Assembly: GCA_054601695.1 (NCBI GenBank)
Contig: BAAHQB010000206.1
Coordinates: 62,001 to 126,000, forward strand
Length of the DNA: 64,000 nt
Source of the DNA: Amorphochlora amoebiformis
Lineage: Eukaryota > Cercozoa > Chlorarachniophyceae
Direction of reading: 5' to 3'
In this document: positions 1 through 52,325 of the stretch, in pieces
Layout: each line of letters starts with the position of its first letter
Position numbering within the stretch: position 1 is the stretch's first letter
The notes under the pieces: model-generated
Seen by the model: the letters and a program-made list of their open reading frames with translations, nothing else
Told to the model about the DNA's origin: nothing
Databases searched by the model: none
Translations under genes and position numbers: made by a program

Positions 1-45
1 ATAATATATATGTATATATGTATGTGAATATGTATACTTATGTAG

Positions 46-21215
<21,170 letters not shown>

Positions 21216-21991
21216 ATTCGATAGCCTCCTTTTATTCCACTCCGATGGTTGCGGATTGGAATGGGTGTCAGGAGGTGGGTTGAGGGGGGCTAGGGTGAGC
21301 CGACAGACGTCGCCTTGGGCTGTCGCGTATGTCAAACCCAGCAGCCGCGAAATTCCCAAATATTTGATGAAATATCAGGTACTACCGGCATAAGCTGTTC
21401 CTAGAAATTCTACACGTGTCGTTTCCGTCGGTTTCGACACGTGTTGTCACTCCAGCTTGTCACGATCATCCGCAACGATGCGTCGGGTGGTCAAAGCCGT
21501 GGCCCAGGCAAACCGATGGTCGATGAATGGGGGACGATACACGCGGAGAGGGATGTTGAAAGGTGATAATTCGAGCTGAATTTGCGGATTTGGGGTTTTG
21601 GGGGGAAGGAGGAGATTTTCCTTTTCATGTTTTTCGTTGTTTAGTTCCGTCGGGGTTGAAGAGGGCTATGACGACTACAAACGAGTCTCGAGTACGGGCG
21701 TGTGAGTTGAAATGCATAAGGCTATACCATGTAGCAGCATCTATATATTCCAACACACTTATGCTCTCAGCTGTATTTGTCGAATGATCTATCCAACACC
21801 CGAACCAAGAATTGCGCCTAAATCCTAAAACAAAGCTCACATACACTCTTTCTTTTTCTCTCTCTCTTTCTCTCTCCTTTCTCTTTTCCCTCGCTCTCCT
21901 CAAATACCTCTGTCACAATCACACATCTCCATTCAGAACCACCGAATGATATGCAAAACCCGAAAATGTCCCACCCTCCTTCCTTCTGCAG
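21216..21991. promoter_or_regulatory. Divergent region between DUF1336 and YqeH-type genes
   Basis: This GC-balanced, microsatellite-free stretch separates the 5' ends of two divergent genes. It contains a perfect 10 bp inverted repeat at 21412-21444 and a pyrimidine-rich segment at 21845-21900. It may hold the first GTPase exon (ATG at 21668 to 21691, MTTTNESR, phase 0 into the exon at 21992) and extra 5' sequence of the DUF1336 gene, whose frame stays open to 21359. Confidence 0.6.
21412..21444. promoter_or_regulatory. Perfect inverted repeat ACACGTGTCG / CGACACGTGT
   Basis: Arms at 21412-21421 and 21435-21444 are exact reverse complements around a 13-base loop. Each arm contains the palindrome CACGTG (E-box/G-box core). 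It lies between two divergent genes. The same GACACGTGTC string also occurs inside the coding exon at 37235-37359. Confidence 0.7.
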
Positions 21992-39450
<17,459 letters not shown>

Positions 39451-40188
39451 TCTTGAGAATAAGCTCTCGACCGCGACTTCACAACTACTACGGCAAGCGT
39501 TGACCATCACTATATTCACACTAAGATAGGCTGAGGACAAAATCGAGGCCCTAGTGTTATCTAGAGTGTGTACGTATTATAACTTGAAGTAACATCGCTC
39601 TTCCGATCGCCATGACTCATTCGTTATAACACATATATCCCGTATATATCATGATACATGTACAATATCTAGAATACATAACATATATATATGTATATAT
39701 ATATATATGTGTGTATCATAGTATCTAGAGATCTTTCTAGTCATTGTCTGTTTATGTGTGTGTGTATCGTAGAAATAACAATCAGTAGAATAACTGAGTC
39801 GTAGTCTGTGCAGCGTGTTGACAGAGGTTCACCGTTGATCACCTTGAAATCTGACAGCTGTTATACAAATATCTACAGCTGATACAACGGCTACATCCTT
39901 TGCCGAATTATTATCTACGCTAATCTACCCTAAGACTATTAAGCAACTATGACTTGTGCCCGACGTGTGCCTTTATCCTTGGTCTAATCCGCGCGGAAGA
40001 GAGTTTTACACGCTTTTAGGTCTTGTCAGTTTCATGGATCGATGCCCAGTCCCATTCGACAGCCTTCGGTGATCAGTCGGCCGCTGCCTCCATCGGGGAG
40101 CTCGATATTTCCAAACTTGGTCTTGGGAGTAATGAGTAGTGCCTTGTGCTCTGTTACTTAACTTACATCATAGTTATTCGCTAGCACC

Positions 40189-40247
<59 letters not shown>

Positions 40248-40874
40248 CGACACCATTCACGCATAGTACAATTACATAGCAACATATATATATATATATA
40301 ATCGTACACGTGAACGTGTATGTCGTACATACAATAGCATGCATAGCACTCATTAGTACTCAACCTTTGTTATTATTTCAACGTGTATCATTGTTAATAT
40401 ATTTTCACTGAGATTATCGGTGAAATTACTAATGCTCTTTTTATACTTATCGGATCTAGGCATATCTAACAGAGCTAAATCTCATCAGTAATGTCGCCCA
40501 TCGCATACGGCTATGATTCTAGATGATTGTACATATGTTCACTGAGGAGGTGTTATTAATTTTGAACTTAATTTTCATGGTCCGCGTGCCGAACACATCG
40601 CGTCCCAGATGTGGCCTCAATCGAAGCGGTTCTGAGCTCTTCTGTGACTAGCTCGTATTTGCTTAAGATGCACTCATTCCTATGGTCATCTCCACGACGG
40701 AGAGTTCCCCATCCCTTACGAACTTGGGAGAGAATAAGATCTGTGAAATTGCGTGGGTGATAAGTTGTTAGAAAACAAGGGGATTTTACAACGTACGCTC
40801 GATAGCATGATACGCACACATGTATACAAAAATATAACATGTATATATATATATATGTGTGTGTATATGTATGC

Positions 40875-40947
<73 letters not shown>

Positions 40948-41003
40948 GTACATATATATATGTACATATATATATATGTATATATATATACATGAATATA
41001 TAA

Positions 41004-41034
<31 letters not shown>

Positions 41035-41442
41035 CACACATATTATACATTGCATACGTTTTTGCATGCATTCCAATTTTCATACACACACATTTATACA
41101 TAAATGAGTATATATATATACATATATATATACTCTCTCTCTCTCTCTCTATATATATATACACCTTTACTCATACCTCATATGTGTTTGATTGTTCACA
41201 TATTATGTAACCGTACATGTATATTTACACCTTTATTTCATGTGGATGTATATATACATATACACATATATACATATATTATATACATCCTAAAACAAAT
41301 AATATTGATTATTTACCCTGTTATTTATCCCTTGCTCTTCCAGCATGAATCGCGCAACACACAGCCCCTTTATGGCTGACATTTAAATGAGATGATTTTA
41401 AATATTAGACTACACTATACACAGATATATACACACATATAC

Positions 41443-41482
<40 letters not shown>

Positions 41483-41490
41483 TATATATT

Positions 41491-41561
<71 letters not shown>

Positions 41562-41604
41562 CATTCAATATCAATTTTTATGTATAATGTAGACATGTAT
41601 GTTA

Positions 41605-41745
41605 TGATTAGCGTAAGGTCAGCGTTAGGGTTAATCTTAGAGATTTTAAAGTTAGGTCATCGCGAGGATTAGATCAGGGTTAGGATTTAGGATTAGGCTT
41701 AGGTCAGCGCTAGGATTGTAATTAGGTTAGGATGAGATTTGGGCT
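41605..41745. repeat. Highly degenerate telomere-type repeat
   Basis: Units such as GTTAGGGTT, GATTAGG, GGATTAGGC and GTCAGCG appear at the spacing of TTAGGG but with most units mutated. It lies in the intergenic region downstream of the GTPase gene. Confidence 0.65.
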
Positions 41746-41831
41746 AATGTATATAATATTATATTTATATATATATATATATATAATATGTATAGAGAGG
41801 AGAGAGAAGTCATTTTTACACACACACGCAC

Positions 41832-41935
<104 letters not shown>

Positions 41936-42083
41936 AAGCATTTATACAAAAAATGTACACACACATATATACATACATATATACACATAATTAATACATC
42001 ATGTACATGTATGCACACACACATACACATACACATATATATATATATATATATATGTGTATATATATATTTATTTATTTATT

Positions 42084-42140
<57 letters not shown>

Positions 42141-42173
42141 ATATGTGTGAATATATATTATATATACATCTAA

Positions 42174-42266
42174 TGGTTGGATTTGAGTGGACGCGTTGTT
42201 GGGGATATGTATGTGATGTGTTTGTGTGTGTGCATATATAACATATGCATATACATACTATGTATG

Positions 42267-42300
<34 letters not shown>

Positions 42301-42405
42301 ATATATATATGTTTACACATATATATTATATATGTAAACACACTAAGACACATTTAGGACATCACAGACATATTCCCAACAACCCGTCCACTCAAATCCA
42401 CCCAT
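42174..42405. repeat. Long inverted repeat at the 3' end of gene 4
   Basis: Left arm 42174-42223 and right arm 42346-42405 (reverse complement) share GGATTTGAGTGGACG.GTTGT and TGTTGGGxATATGTxTGTGATG, about 90% identity over some 50 bp. The loop is about 120 bp of mostly (TA)n. The right arm begins just past the stop codon of gene 4, so it lies in that gene's 3' UTR. Confidence 0.85.
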
Positions 42406-42413
42406 TATACACA

Positions 42414-42697
42414 TTATCGTACATGCACACAATAAATCTCGCTCAATATACCCCTCGTCGTGGCCTCAGCACCCATAACACGCATCAACAATCGCTTCGA
42501 CGGATCTCCTTCCAACAGCCTAAAAATCGTTCCACCCAGCTTTCCGACATGGGTTGTCCTGTTTTCCCAAAATAAACTATTGGGTTCAGGCATGAAAATG
42601 TAAAAATCGCAAATGATTATAAAAAATGTGCATATAAACATATCTATATATACAAATGTATATATATATATATATTTCTATGTATGTATATATGTAT

Positions 42698-42751
<54 letters not shown>

Positions 42752-42766
42752 ATATATATGTTTATA

Positions 42767-42801
<35 letters not shown>

Positions 42802-43687
42802 TAATATTACATAATATGTATATATGTACACATACATGTATGCAAGATATACAGACTGCCAGCATGGAAAGGAGAGGGGATATAGGGCGTGTGAGTGAGA
42901 GAAAAAATAGAATTATACAGCAAGAAATTTTTCGCAAGTCCACGTAAAAGGTAAGCGTATTCAACCACCTGCTAACTCGAATCTCTTCGCCATGCCCGAT
43001 ATCATCGAGCATCGACGGGTTCACTTTGAAATTGACAATCTGCAATATGGGGGAGAGAAACAGAGAAATTTAGAATAAAAAAAAGAGGGGAGAGAGTAAA
43101 GATAGTGAGATATTAAGAATATGAAGCTAGGTGAATCCTTTGTGACCATGAGTTAAAACCCACCGTGAGATTGGAATTATGCGTGGCGTTGCTGATCTTA
43201 ATCCGCCGGAACTCGACGCTCCCATCACACCCTTGAACCTCGGAAGGCTTGCGAGTGTTGATGATTGCGAGAGACTGCAGATACAGACATAAACTTCAGA
43301 TTTTTTCCGCATACAGCACTCAAAAACTGCGGAAGTTCAACTCTCAGGCACCTTAAGAGCGCTGGAGATCGCTCTAATACCCGCTGCATCCATGTCCACC
43401 TCCTCCCCGTCGTTAAGGCGAGCCATAACTGCTCCTCGCAGCCGCCTGGGATCGGTAGTGGAGGAGATTTTAAGCTTGCCGATACCGCTGGCGCGGGTCA
43501 TTGACGTGTCGATCGCTCCCATGGACACGTCCGCAACCGTTGAACCTAAGGTCTTCTCCCTGCCGAACTCGGCCGAAGCCACAATACAGATCCCTATCGC
43601 GACCATCGCCAAGATGTTGACCGTGGAGGAGCACCTTTGCGACCGGCGGGGCGCGCGCATCACTGGGAGGCCAAACACCGCAGCCAT
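42414..43687 (-). CDS. Small secreted or lumenal protein, unknown family
   Basis: Complete four-exon gene: 43687-43352, 43274-43164, 43039-42969, 42576-42414, with introns of 77, 124 and 392 bp and consistent phases. It would encode 226 residues. The N-terminus has a basic stretch then a hydrophobic run ([19 protein letters not shown]), a probable signal peptide with cleavage near ASA. Then come [15 protein letters not shown], a Cys-containing segment ([15 protein letters not shown]) with glycosylation-type sites NATH and NSNLT, and a C-terminal part with a third site (WENRTTHVG). No C-terminal membrane segment is seen. I do not recognise the family; an ER-lumen or secreted role is inferred only from the signal. 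The opposite strand is also open over exon 1 but has no splice chain. Confidence 0.75.
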
Positions 43688-43777
43688 TTCCGACGCGAAA
43701 TTATCGGGAATATTTGGGAAGATATCTTTTCGTCATCCGTGACATTTAGCGTGACAGTTCTATCTCAAGCCGAACGA
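43688..43777. promoter_or_regulatory. 90 bp divergent promoter between genes 4 and 5
   Basis: Only 90 bp separate the two start codons (43687 on - and 43778 on +). It contains the palindrome AAGATATCTT at 43719-43728 and two TGACA/GTGACA motifs. Transcription start sites may overlap or lie within the opposite gene. No TATA box is clear. Confidence 0.65.
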
Positions 43778-44678
43778 ATGGAAAGCGAACCGGCTTTGCA
43801 AGCCCTATTCGCGTGGGGGTTTGGCCTTGGCGCCAAAACGATTCCTCTCAAGGGTTTTCTTACCCAGCCTAAAGGTAATTGATGTTTCAAGCGTATCTTC
43901 AACAGTTGTGAGCACCTGTAGATGTGTGGAACATTCGGGTAAGTGCACCAATTGTGCAAACCTATACGTCGGTTGTGACGTCCTGTAGTGGAAATGTTCA
44001 CCTTCTTTAGCCTCGGCCGAATTCTTGCTCTCTACATTTAATAGTTAGCAATTTGGTTTTTAGAATTTCTATTCTCCCCTTCCCACTCTACTGTATCACT
44101 CATGCTCTCACTCTCTCCCCTCTCCCTCCCTGGATCCCTTCGAGGCCCGAGATTTCTTTCTTCCTGAAGTTTTTAGTTCTGTGCGTGTGCTCACACAGGT
44201 CGCCCCCGAGGGGTACCAGTGGCGATCGGAATGACGCAGCTGAGGATTTTAACTTCGACTGGAGAAAGGGACAATGGGAGAGTAGTGAAGCTTGGGCTAC
44301 TTGACAAGAAGAAGGCAAAGGAAAAAGGGGAGATATTCGAGTTAAAAGGTGTAAAAGATGTCTTGTCGAAAAATATTGCATGGACTTTGAAGTTTTCTTA
44401 TGCTTCACATGTAGGTGGAAGTATAGCCGTGGGTCGTGAACACTGGGTGTGGTCCACTTCAGATGGACGTTGGTAAGCCCTGATTAAATTCTGAACTAAC
44501 CCGAAACACGGCAATACTATGTATGCCTTTGCAGCTGGAGCGAGGGGTGGAATAAGTATGGACAGTGTGGGCTTGGGCGCCAATATGTTAAAGTTCCCGT
44601 TCCAATAAAGGTTATCCAAAGTATGAATACATGTGTGGACACACACAACACACATATACCAATATATATATGTATATG

Positions 44679-44717
<39 letters not shown>

Positions 44718-44796
44718 CTTATCTAAAGTATGAATCATATATACCACACACACAACACACACAACACGCACACACACACACACACATGTATATAAT

Positions 44797-44833
<37 letters not shown>

Positions 44834-44844
44834 TATATATACAT

Positions 44845-44877
<33 letters not shown>

Positions 44878-44878
44878 A

Positions 44879-44974
<96 letters not shown>

Positions 44975-46171
44975 TATATTATATATATATATATATATAA
45001 ATATTATATATATATATATATAATATATATATATATGTGTGTGTAATAAAAAATACTACACATGTAATGAATTTACATATACATTATGTATATGAATTTT
45101 TATACAGATATACATGTAGCATATAATACTGTATATGTTTTATAACTTGTTCCAGATATCTACGCCCATACTGCAAGTAAGTGCAGGATTCAAACACACC
45201 CTTCTCCTCTCTGACATAGGTCCCAATCCCTCAACCTCCAAACCCAACTGTAGCCCTGACGATATCGCTTTGCAGGTCTCGCCTTCGCTCTCGGGTGCAT
45301 ATCTTTTAAATCTGATCTAAGGAACCTATTCTCCCATCCTACCCCAAAATTAACTGACAATGACTCCAAACCTCCCAAAACCTAACCTCAGCTCAAATGA
45401 GCATGGCCAGCTCGGAATCCTGGAGCACTCCTCACCTTCTCTCGATTCTCCCCCTCCCATTCCACTATCCATCCACCCGCCCTATTTCTCCGAGTCAAAG
45501 CAAACAAGGGAACCTCCTTACCCAAAAGATTCCTGCGAAAATGCCCCAAAGAAGCCGTCCAAGCGCCCGAGGCTTAATCTGCCACCGCCAAGGGCTAAGG
45601 ATAGCGAGAGCAGTGGCAGCGGTATTTTCAGTAATTGCAGTAACACCAGTAACGACACCAGCGATAGTGGCGGTAGAAGGGGTGTTCACGTAGTATCAGG
45701 GTTGTCGAAGGTCCGAGAGGTAGCCTGTGGGGCGTTATACAGGTGATCTGTTCAATATACTTGCTTATTCGAATTTAATACAGTACATTTTGATATATGG
45801 TTCTTGTTTGAAGTATATACATGCACGAATATATATACACATACATATATATATATATATATACATATATTACATATATATATATATATATACATATACA
45901 CAATACATATAAATATATATATATATATATATGTGATATATCATGCATATTACATATACATGTGTACATGTATAAATATTATGTATATTAATAAATACTA
46001 TGCAAACACAACCTTCTATCTTCCCTCCTCCGTTCCTTCCTAGCATGGCGTTGACTCAAGATGGGAAGATATACACGTGGGGACTGGTAAGCTTCAACTT
46101 CGACTTCCAGCCATCACCTAATATATATAATATATACATATGTATATATATATATATATATATATATTTGC

Positions 46172-46214
<43 letters not shown>

Positions 46215-46219
46215 CTGTG

Positions 46220-46255
<36 letters not shown>

Positions 46256-46374
46256 TGTGTGCGTGTGTATGTTTATATGTATATCTATATATATATATAT
46301 ATATATATATTTATACATACATATATATATACATATATATATACAGATATATATGTACATATATATATGTATAC

Positions 46375-46407
<33 letters not shown>

Positions 46408-46748
46408 TATGTATTGTATATGGATTTACGCATAAATAAATGTGTATTATCTGCCAAATACTCAGGGCCTTCACGGGAATCTTGGCCACGGCGACAGAGA
46501 GACACAGTAACCCTCAGCATACCGCTAACCATGACTTCCGCTAACCCTTACCTAACACGAACCCTATCCTGAACATTAGTCGTAAACCTAAAGTCGTCTC
46601 TAGTCTACTTGGGGCTCCTCCTATTACCAGGATATCGGCAGGACTCTGGCACTCGGGTGAATTAGTAGTTTGGATTTATTATATATGTGTGTTTTCGTAT
46701 ATATAAATTTATGAATGTATATATATATACGTATGTATAATATAGAAA

Positions 46749-46795
<47 letters not shown>

Positions 46796-47255
46796 ATATA
46801 TATAATATATTATATATATATATATTTATATGTAATATGATATTTATATATTTTTAATATATTCCCACGTATAATGATAATAAGTTCACACGCTATATAT
46901 GTGTATATATATATACGTTATGTATATTAAAAAAAACATGTACAAACACATCTAATACCCAGCGTGTCTGAGTGACACAGGAGATGTATATTGCTTCGGG
47001 CGGAACGATGATGGACAGGTGACCTACCACCTTGATCCTCATCATGATCCCAACCTTATTACAGCAACCCTAATTGTTAAGGTTGGAGAGTCAAAATGTG
47101 GATCTATAGCTTTTGTGCCAACTCTAGTGGACTTTCCAGGTGTGAGAGTGAATGTATATATGTTATCTTATATTATACACGTATATTTGTATACATTATA
47201 TATATATATATATATACAATACTTGTGTGTTTGTATGCATTTATATATATTATAT

Positions 47256-47294
<39 letters not shown>

Positions 47295-47338
47295 TAAAAT
47301 ATATATATATATATGTATATGTGTATACGTGTAAATAT

Positions 47339-47384
<46 letters not shown>

Positions 47385-47396
47385 TGTATACATGTA

Positions 47397-47487
<91 letters not shown>

Positions 47488-47620
47488 TGTATATATATAC
47501 ACACATATATCATACATACATACATATGTATTTTGTTTTCGAAGGCATAAACGGAGAACGTCCTGAGGACGTGTGCATAACCGATATCGCCACTGGTCTA
47601 GAAATATGTATCATGTTCTA

Positions 47621-47664
<44 letters not shown>

Positions 47665-47698
47665 GCATACACATATTTTAAGTACATAAACATTTGCT

Positions 47699-47739
<41 letters not shown>

Positions 47740-47819
47740 CATGTATGTATATTATATATATAAATATATGCATATATATATATGTACATGCAATATACAC
47801 AATTTACATGTGTGTATAT

Positions 47820-47856
<37 letters not shown>

Positions 47857-47964
47857 GTTATATTTTAGACGTGAATTCATTTACTACAGACTTGTTTTTA
47901 CCTCATAAATTGATGTAGAATGTATTCATGTGTGTGTATATAAAATATATAAATATATTCATAC

Positions 47965-47998
<34 letters not shown>

Positions 47999-48649
47999 GT
48001 GTATATATATGTGTGTATATATATACATGATGAAATATATTTTATATACACATATATATTGTATATATAACATATATACATGTATTATTCATATATATGT
48101 ATTGGAGATTTGCAATACACATGTGTAAGTACATTTCACAAGTAACCAAAGGAAAAAGTGTCAGATGTATCCAGGTAATATTCAATATTCAATCAGGAAG
48201 CCGACATTCCCTCGCCCTTACCGCCCAGGGCGACCTGTACGGATGGGGCTCTAACTGTTTTGGCCAGGTCTTTTCAATATTCTCTTGTTAAGTTTCTAAG
48301 TTTCTCTCTTTCTCTCTCTCTCTTTTCTTCTCTATCTATCTGTCTATCTATCTATCTATCTATCTTGTCTCTCCCTTGTCTCAGTCTTCTTTCTCTCTGC
48401 CCCTCTCTCTTCTCTCACTCTTTCCTTCTGTCTATGTACTCTTTTGTCTTTTTATTTCTTTTATTTCCTCCATTTTTTCTTCTTTCATCCTCTCTTATTT
48501 TCTCTCTCTCTCCTCCCTCTGTGGAATATGGTGAAGACTACTGAGAGGAATATTCAAGACTACTGAGAAACTATAGACTGCACTTTTTGATACATTTTAG
48601 ATAACACAATTGTTTTTGAAATATTATATGTACATATAAATAAATATTT

Positions 48650-48680
<31 letters not shown>

Positions 48681-48750
48681 CATTTACATACACATATGTG
48701 TGTGCGTGTGTGTATAAATATTGGAATTTATATATTTAACTACTGCTAAT

Positions 48751-48803
<53 letters not shown>

Positions 48804-49445
48804 CATGTATATATATATGTATATGTTTACATATTAGATATTGCAATACGATGTGCAAATGGAAAATTTCAGATTTACATACGAACGTACAAGAAATATC
48901 TAATTCACATAATAAAATAGAATAAAATAGAATACACAGAAATGTATATTACACACATATCTGTAACATATATATATATATATGTATATATATGTATATA
49001 TATATATGTGTGTGTGTGTGTGTAGAATATATATTGTTATGTAATATAGATATAGAAATTACATTTCAGAATAAACGTATTACAATATTATATATTAGAT
49101 TCTGCCAAAACCGGGTTCCGAAAGTAAGATCCATACACCGCGGAGAATAGTCCTTCCAACCAACAATGTGATTCGCTTAGCATACGCACATATGTATGTT
49201 AATGCATATCATATGTATATACTTTTAAACATATATGTACGTATGTATTATGACTGAGTACATGTAAACATGTGCAAGTTGTAATATATAGACTTTCATT
49301 TATAAATATATATATATATATGTATGTATATATATGTATATATATATATATATATATTATATACATATGTATATGTATGTATTATGTATATGTGTGTATG
49401 TATGTATACGCGTATATATATTTGTAATATATACATACATATATT

Positions 49446-49476
<31 letters not shown>

Positions 49477-49710
49477 ATGTATATATAATATATGTTTTGT
49501 ATTATGAACAACGCATATAGTTCACATTCACCTAGAAAAGTACATGCACATAAACACAGACTTTGAAACATCCACACAATCTCTTAGGCTAGGCTCTTGC
49601 GTGTGTTTGCCGGAAGCTGGGGCTCTGCAGCTATTGTTGGCGGAGAGTTCGCCTCACGTTCACAGGTCTCGCCACCAACAAATCAAGCTAGCACTCCAGG
49701 ATCAGACTAA
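43778..49710 (+). CDS. RCC1-repeat (beta-propeller) protein
   Basis: Exons: 43778-43874, 44199-44472, 44535-44610, 45156-45275, 45402-45742, 46044-46086, 46466-46506, 46604-46656, 46963-47018, 47082-47139, 47545-47595, 48197-48267, 49099-49167, 49588-49710 (TAA). RCC1-type blade motifs recur: [126 protein letters not shown]. The second exon encodes an insert of about 60 charged residues. Exon 45402-45742 holds a Ser/Pro/Asn-rich low-complexity loop of about 90 residues. RCC1 folds serve as Ran exchange factors or in varied signalling roles; nothing here fixes which. The boundary near 45275/45402 is the least certain (45392 is an alternative acceptor with a different phase). Confidence 0.9.
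48290..48530 (+). repeat. CT-rich pyrimidine tract
   Basis: About 240 bp of TCTCTCT/CTATCTAT follow the exon at 48197-48267 in the RCC1 gene. Comparable tracts on the + strand occur at 5380-5595, 15930-16015, 20335-20455, 24335-24770, 34395-34560, 51440-51725, 51835-52010 and 52680-52850; an AG-rich one is at 53000-53120. They lie in introns of genes on both strands. Confidence 0.85.
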
Positions 49711-50407
49711 TTGTTCTTTAGTAAGTACAGTTGGCATTGGCCGATGTAAGGGTAGGGCACTGTCTTGGTATAAAACTAATAAGATAATTGTACATAGATG
49801 GACGGTAATAGTCTAGTTGGATATAGTTCTAGACTATTGCTCACTGCCGCGTCCGGGCAAACAATCTAGACAATATTCATCATAGTCCGAGTACAAGTGA
49901 ATTAATATATCTACATATATATACTTGGTGTATGAATATACTAAAAACTTCGCCATGAGTATATCTAGTGGTTTATATATATATCTAATATATATACATA
50001 TATATATATATATTGTATATACTATGACTAGTATGATGGTAGTGTCTTAAACGAGTAAAACTAGTAAAAACATCGCCACCATTCACATAATACCGATATT
50101 GAACTAATGATTATTCTACCTGGTTATTTCTGGTATTTATCACGGAAAATGATGTTTCATGTCGTGAAACATACATAGAAAACTATACTATAGTGTAACA
50201 CATACTAGACATAGTATTATCTAGATCATATTCTAGTGCCATGATACCACGTTCTAAATATAGTTACAATTGATATGTATATATATGTTCTAGATATTAT
50301 ACATATATACATATATATATATGTAATAAATATATTATATATATGCATATAGGTATACTTACATATAGTAATATTATATTTATATATATATATATATAAA
50401 TAAATAT

Positions 50408-50440
<33 letters not shown>

Positions 50441-50753
50441 AATATGTATATATATATATATATTCGTATGCATTTATATATCATATAGGCATATTCTTTA
50501 TCCAATATATTTTACTAAATTACTATAGTACATATATATATATATACGATATATATATATATATATATATATATGTATCACGATATCTTACACAACAAAA
50601 ATGTACGTGTACACTATATTCATGAACATAACATAAAAATGAATATTACTGAATATATTTTGAAAACAATATACAAAAACCACTCTTTCCGATCAATTCA
50701 AAACTTACGGCCTTTGCCAAAACATGCAATAATATCTCGAAGTATCTAAACCT
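49711..50753. other. Convergent intergenic stretch between genes 5 and 6
   Basis: AT-rich but mostly unique sequence to about 50300 with frequent CTAG, then (TA)n to 50580 and unique sequence to 50753. It includes a perfect 10 bp inverted repeat about 100 bp past the RCC1 stop codon. No coding exon was recognised. Confidence 0.6.
49807..49838. terminator. Hairpin AATAGTCTAG / CTAGACTATT past the RCC1 stop
   Basis: Arms 49807-49816 and 49829-49838 are exact reverse complements around a 12-base loop. It starts 97 bp after the RCC1 stop codon. A role in 3'-end formation is a guess from position only. Confidence 0.45.
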
Positions 50754-50991
50754 CTAGGTAGAACATCCAGGCGGCTGAAAGCATGAGCCTGTCACGGAGT
50801 GCGACTTAATCTCCGGATACCGAAACCACATCTCGTAGTCCTTCTTGGGGTGCGCATATCTAGAATGGTATTTGCGAGGGTCAAATATGTAAGTATGCTA
50901 CATATATATTTATACATATATACACATTTATAATAAAATATATATGCAAATGTATATATAGATATTATATATATACATATATATATGCAAC

Positions 50992-51032
<41 letters not shown>

Positions 51033-51071
51033 GCATGTAACATTCATATATATATATATATATGTAACATT

Positions 51072-51102
<31 letters not shown>

Positions 51103-51219
51103 TCATAATGTATATGTATGTATATATATATATATATATATTATATATATGTATATATATATATATATGTACATATATGTAAGGAACTTCGCGTGTATAT
51201 GTGTATGCATATGCACATA

Positions 51220-51275
<56 letters not shown>

Positions 51276-51381
51276 GTATATAATGAATACACGTATATGT
51301 ACATATATATATATATATATATATGTATAATGCATCCAAACGTATACATATGTATATGATATGTATATATTTTTTTGTGTA

Positions 51382-51414
<33 letters not shown>

Positions 51415-51755
51415 CTTCATGTGGCGTTTTGCTTATACAATATGTTTCTCCCTCTCATCCTCTCTCTCTCTCTCTCTCTTTCAATCTCCGGGTCTCTCTC
51501 TCTCTCTCCTCTCCGACTCTTTCTTTCCAAACCCCCCCTCTTCGCGCTGTCTCTATTTTGTTCATCTCCTTTTTCTCTCCATCCATTCTTCTCTCTCTTT
51601 CTCATTGCACTTTCTTATCGTCTCTTTTTCTCTCCACTCTCTAATCTCTATCTCTCTCCGGTGTCTGTCCACTATCTCCCTATTCTTCTTCTCGCTCTCT
51701 CTTATACATTTCTCTCTCTCTCTCTTTCCATATATATGTGTGTGTATATATTATG

Positions 51756-51808
<53 letters not shown>

Positions 51809-51998
51809 CATGAATGTATTATATTAAAAAATACATCTATTTGTCGTTCTCTCTATCCTCTCTCCCTTCATCCTTCCTTCTCCCCCCTCTCTCAGTCCTT
51901 TTTCTGACTCTCTCACTATCATTCCTCCCTCTCCCTCTCAATCTTCACTTTCTCTCTGTCTCACTTTTCTTCCTCTTCTCCTCTTTCTCTCTCTTTAC

Positions 51999-52035
<37 letters not shown>

Positions 52036-52088
52036 TATATATGTATATATGTATATATATTATGTATCCCTTCATTCTTCTCCATTTA

Positions 52089-52119
<31 letters not shown>

Positions 52120-52289
52120 ATATATTATGTATCCCTTCATTCTTCTCCCTCCGCTCTCCCTCCCCTTCTAACCTGTTGGGCTTTGGCCACATTGCCAGGT
52201 GGCGCTTGCGCCAATAGCTATCTTTGTTGAGCTCATACCATTTCTTAGTCCTTATTATATATATATATATATATATATGTATATGTATG

Positions 52290-52325
<36 letters not shown>

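Noticed and set aside
40568-40800. - strand frame with LILSQVRKGWGTLRRGDD
   Set aside because: No splice chain, family match or start codon context; it adjoins (TA)n. Left as unexplained unique sequence.
43392-43742. 116-residue + strand frame starting [17 protein letters not shown]
   Set aside because: It is antisense to the first exon of the - strand secreted-protein gene, which has a signal peptide, in-phase introns and a stop codon; the + frame joins nothing.
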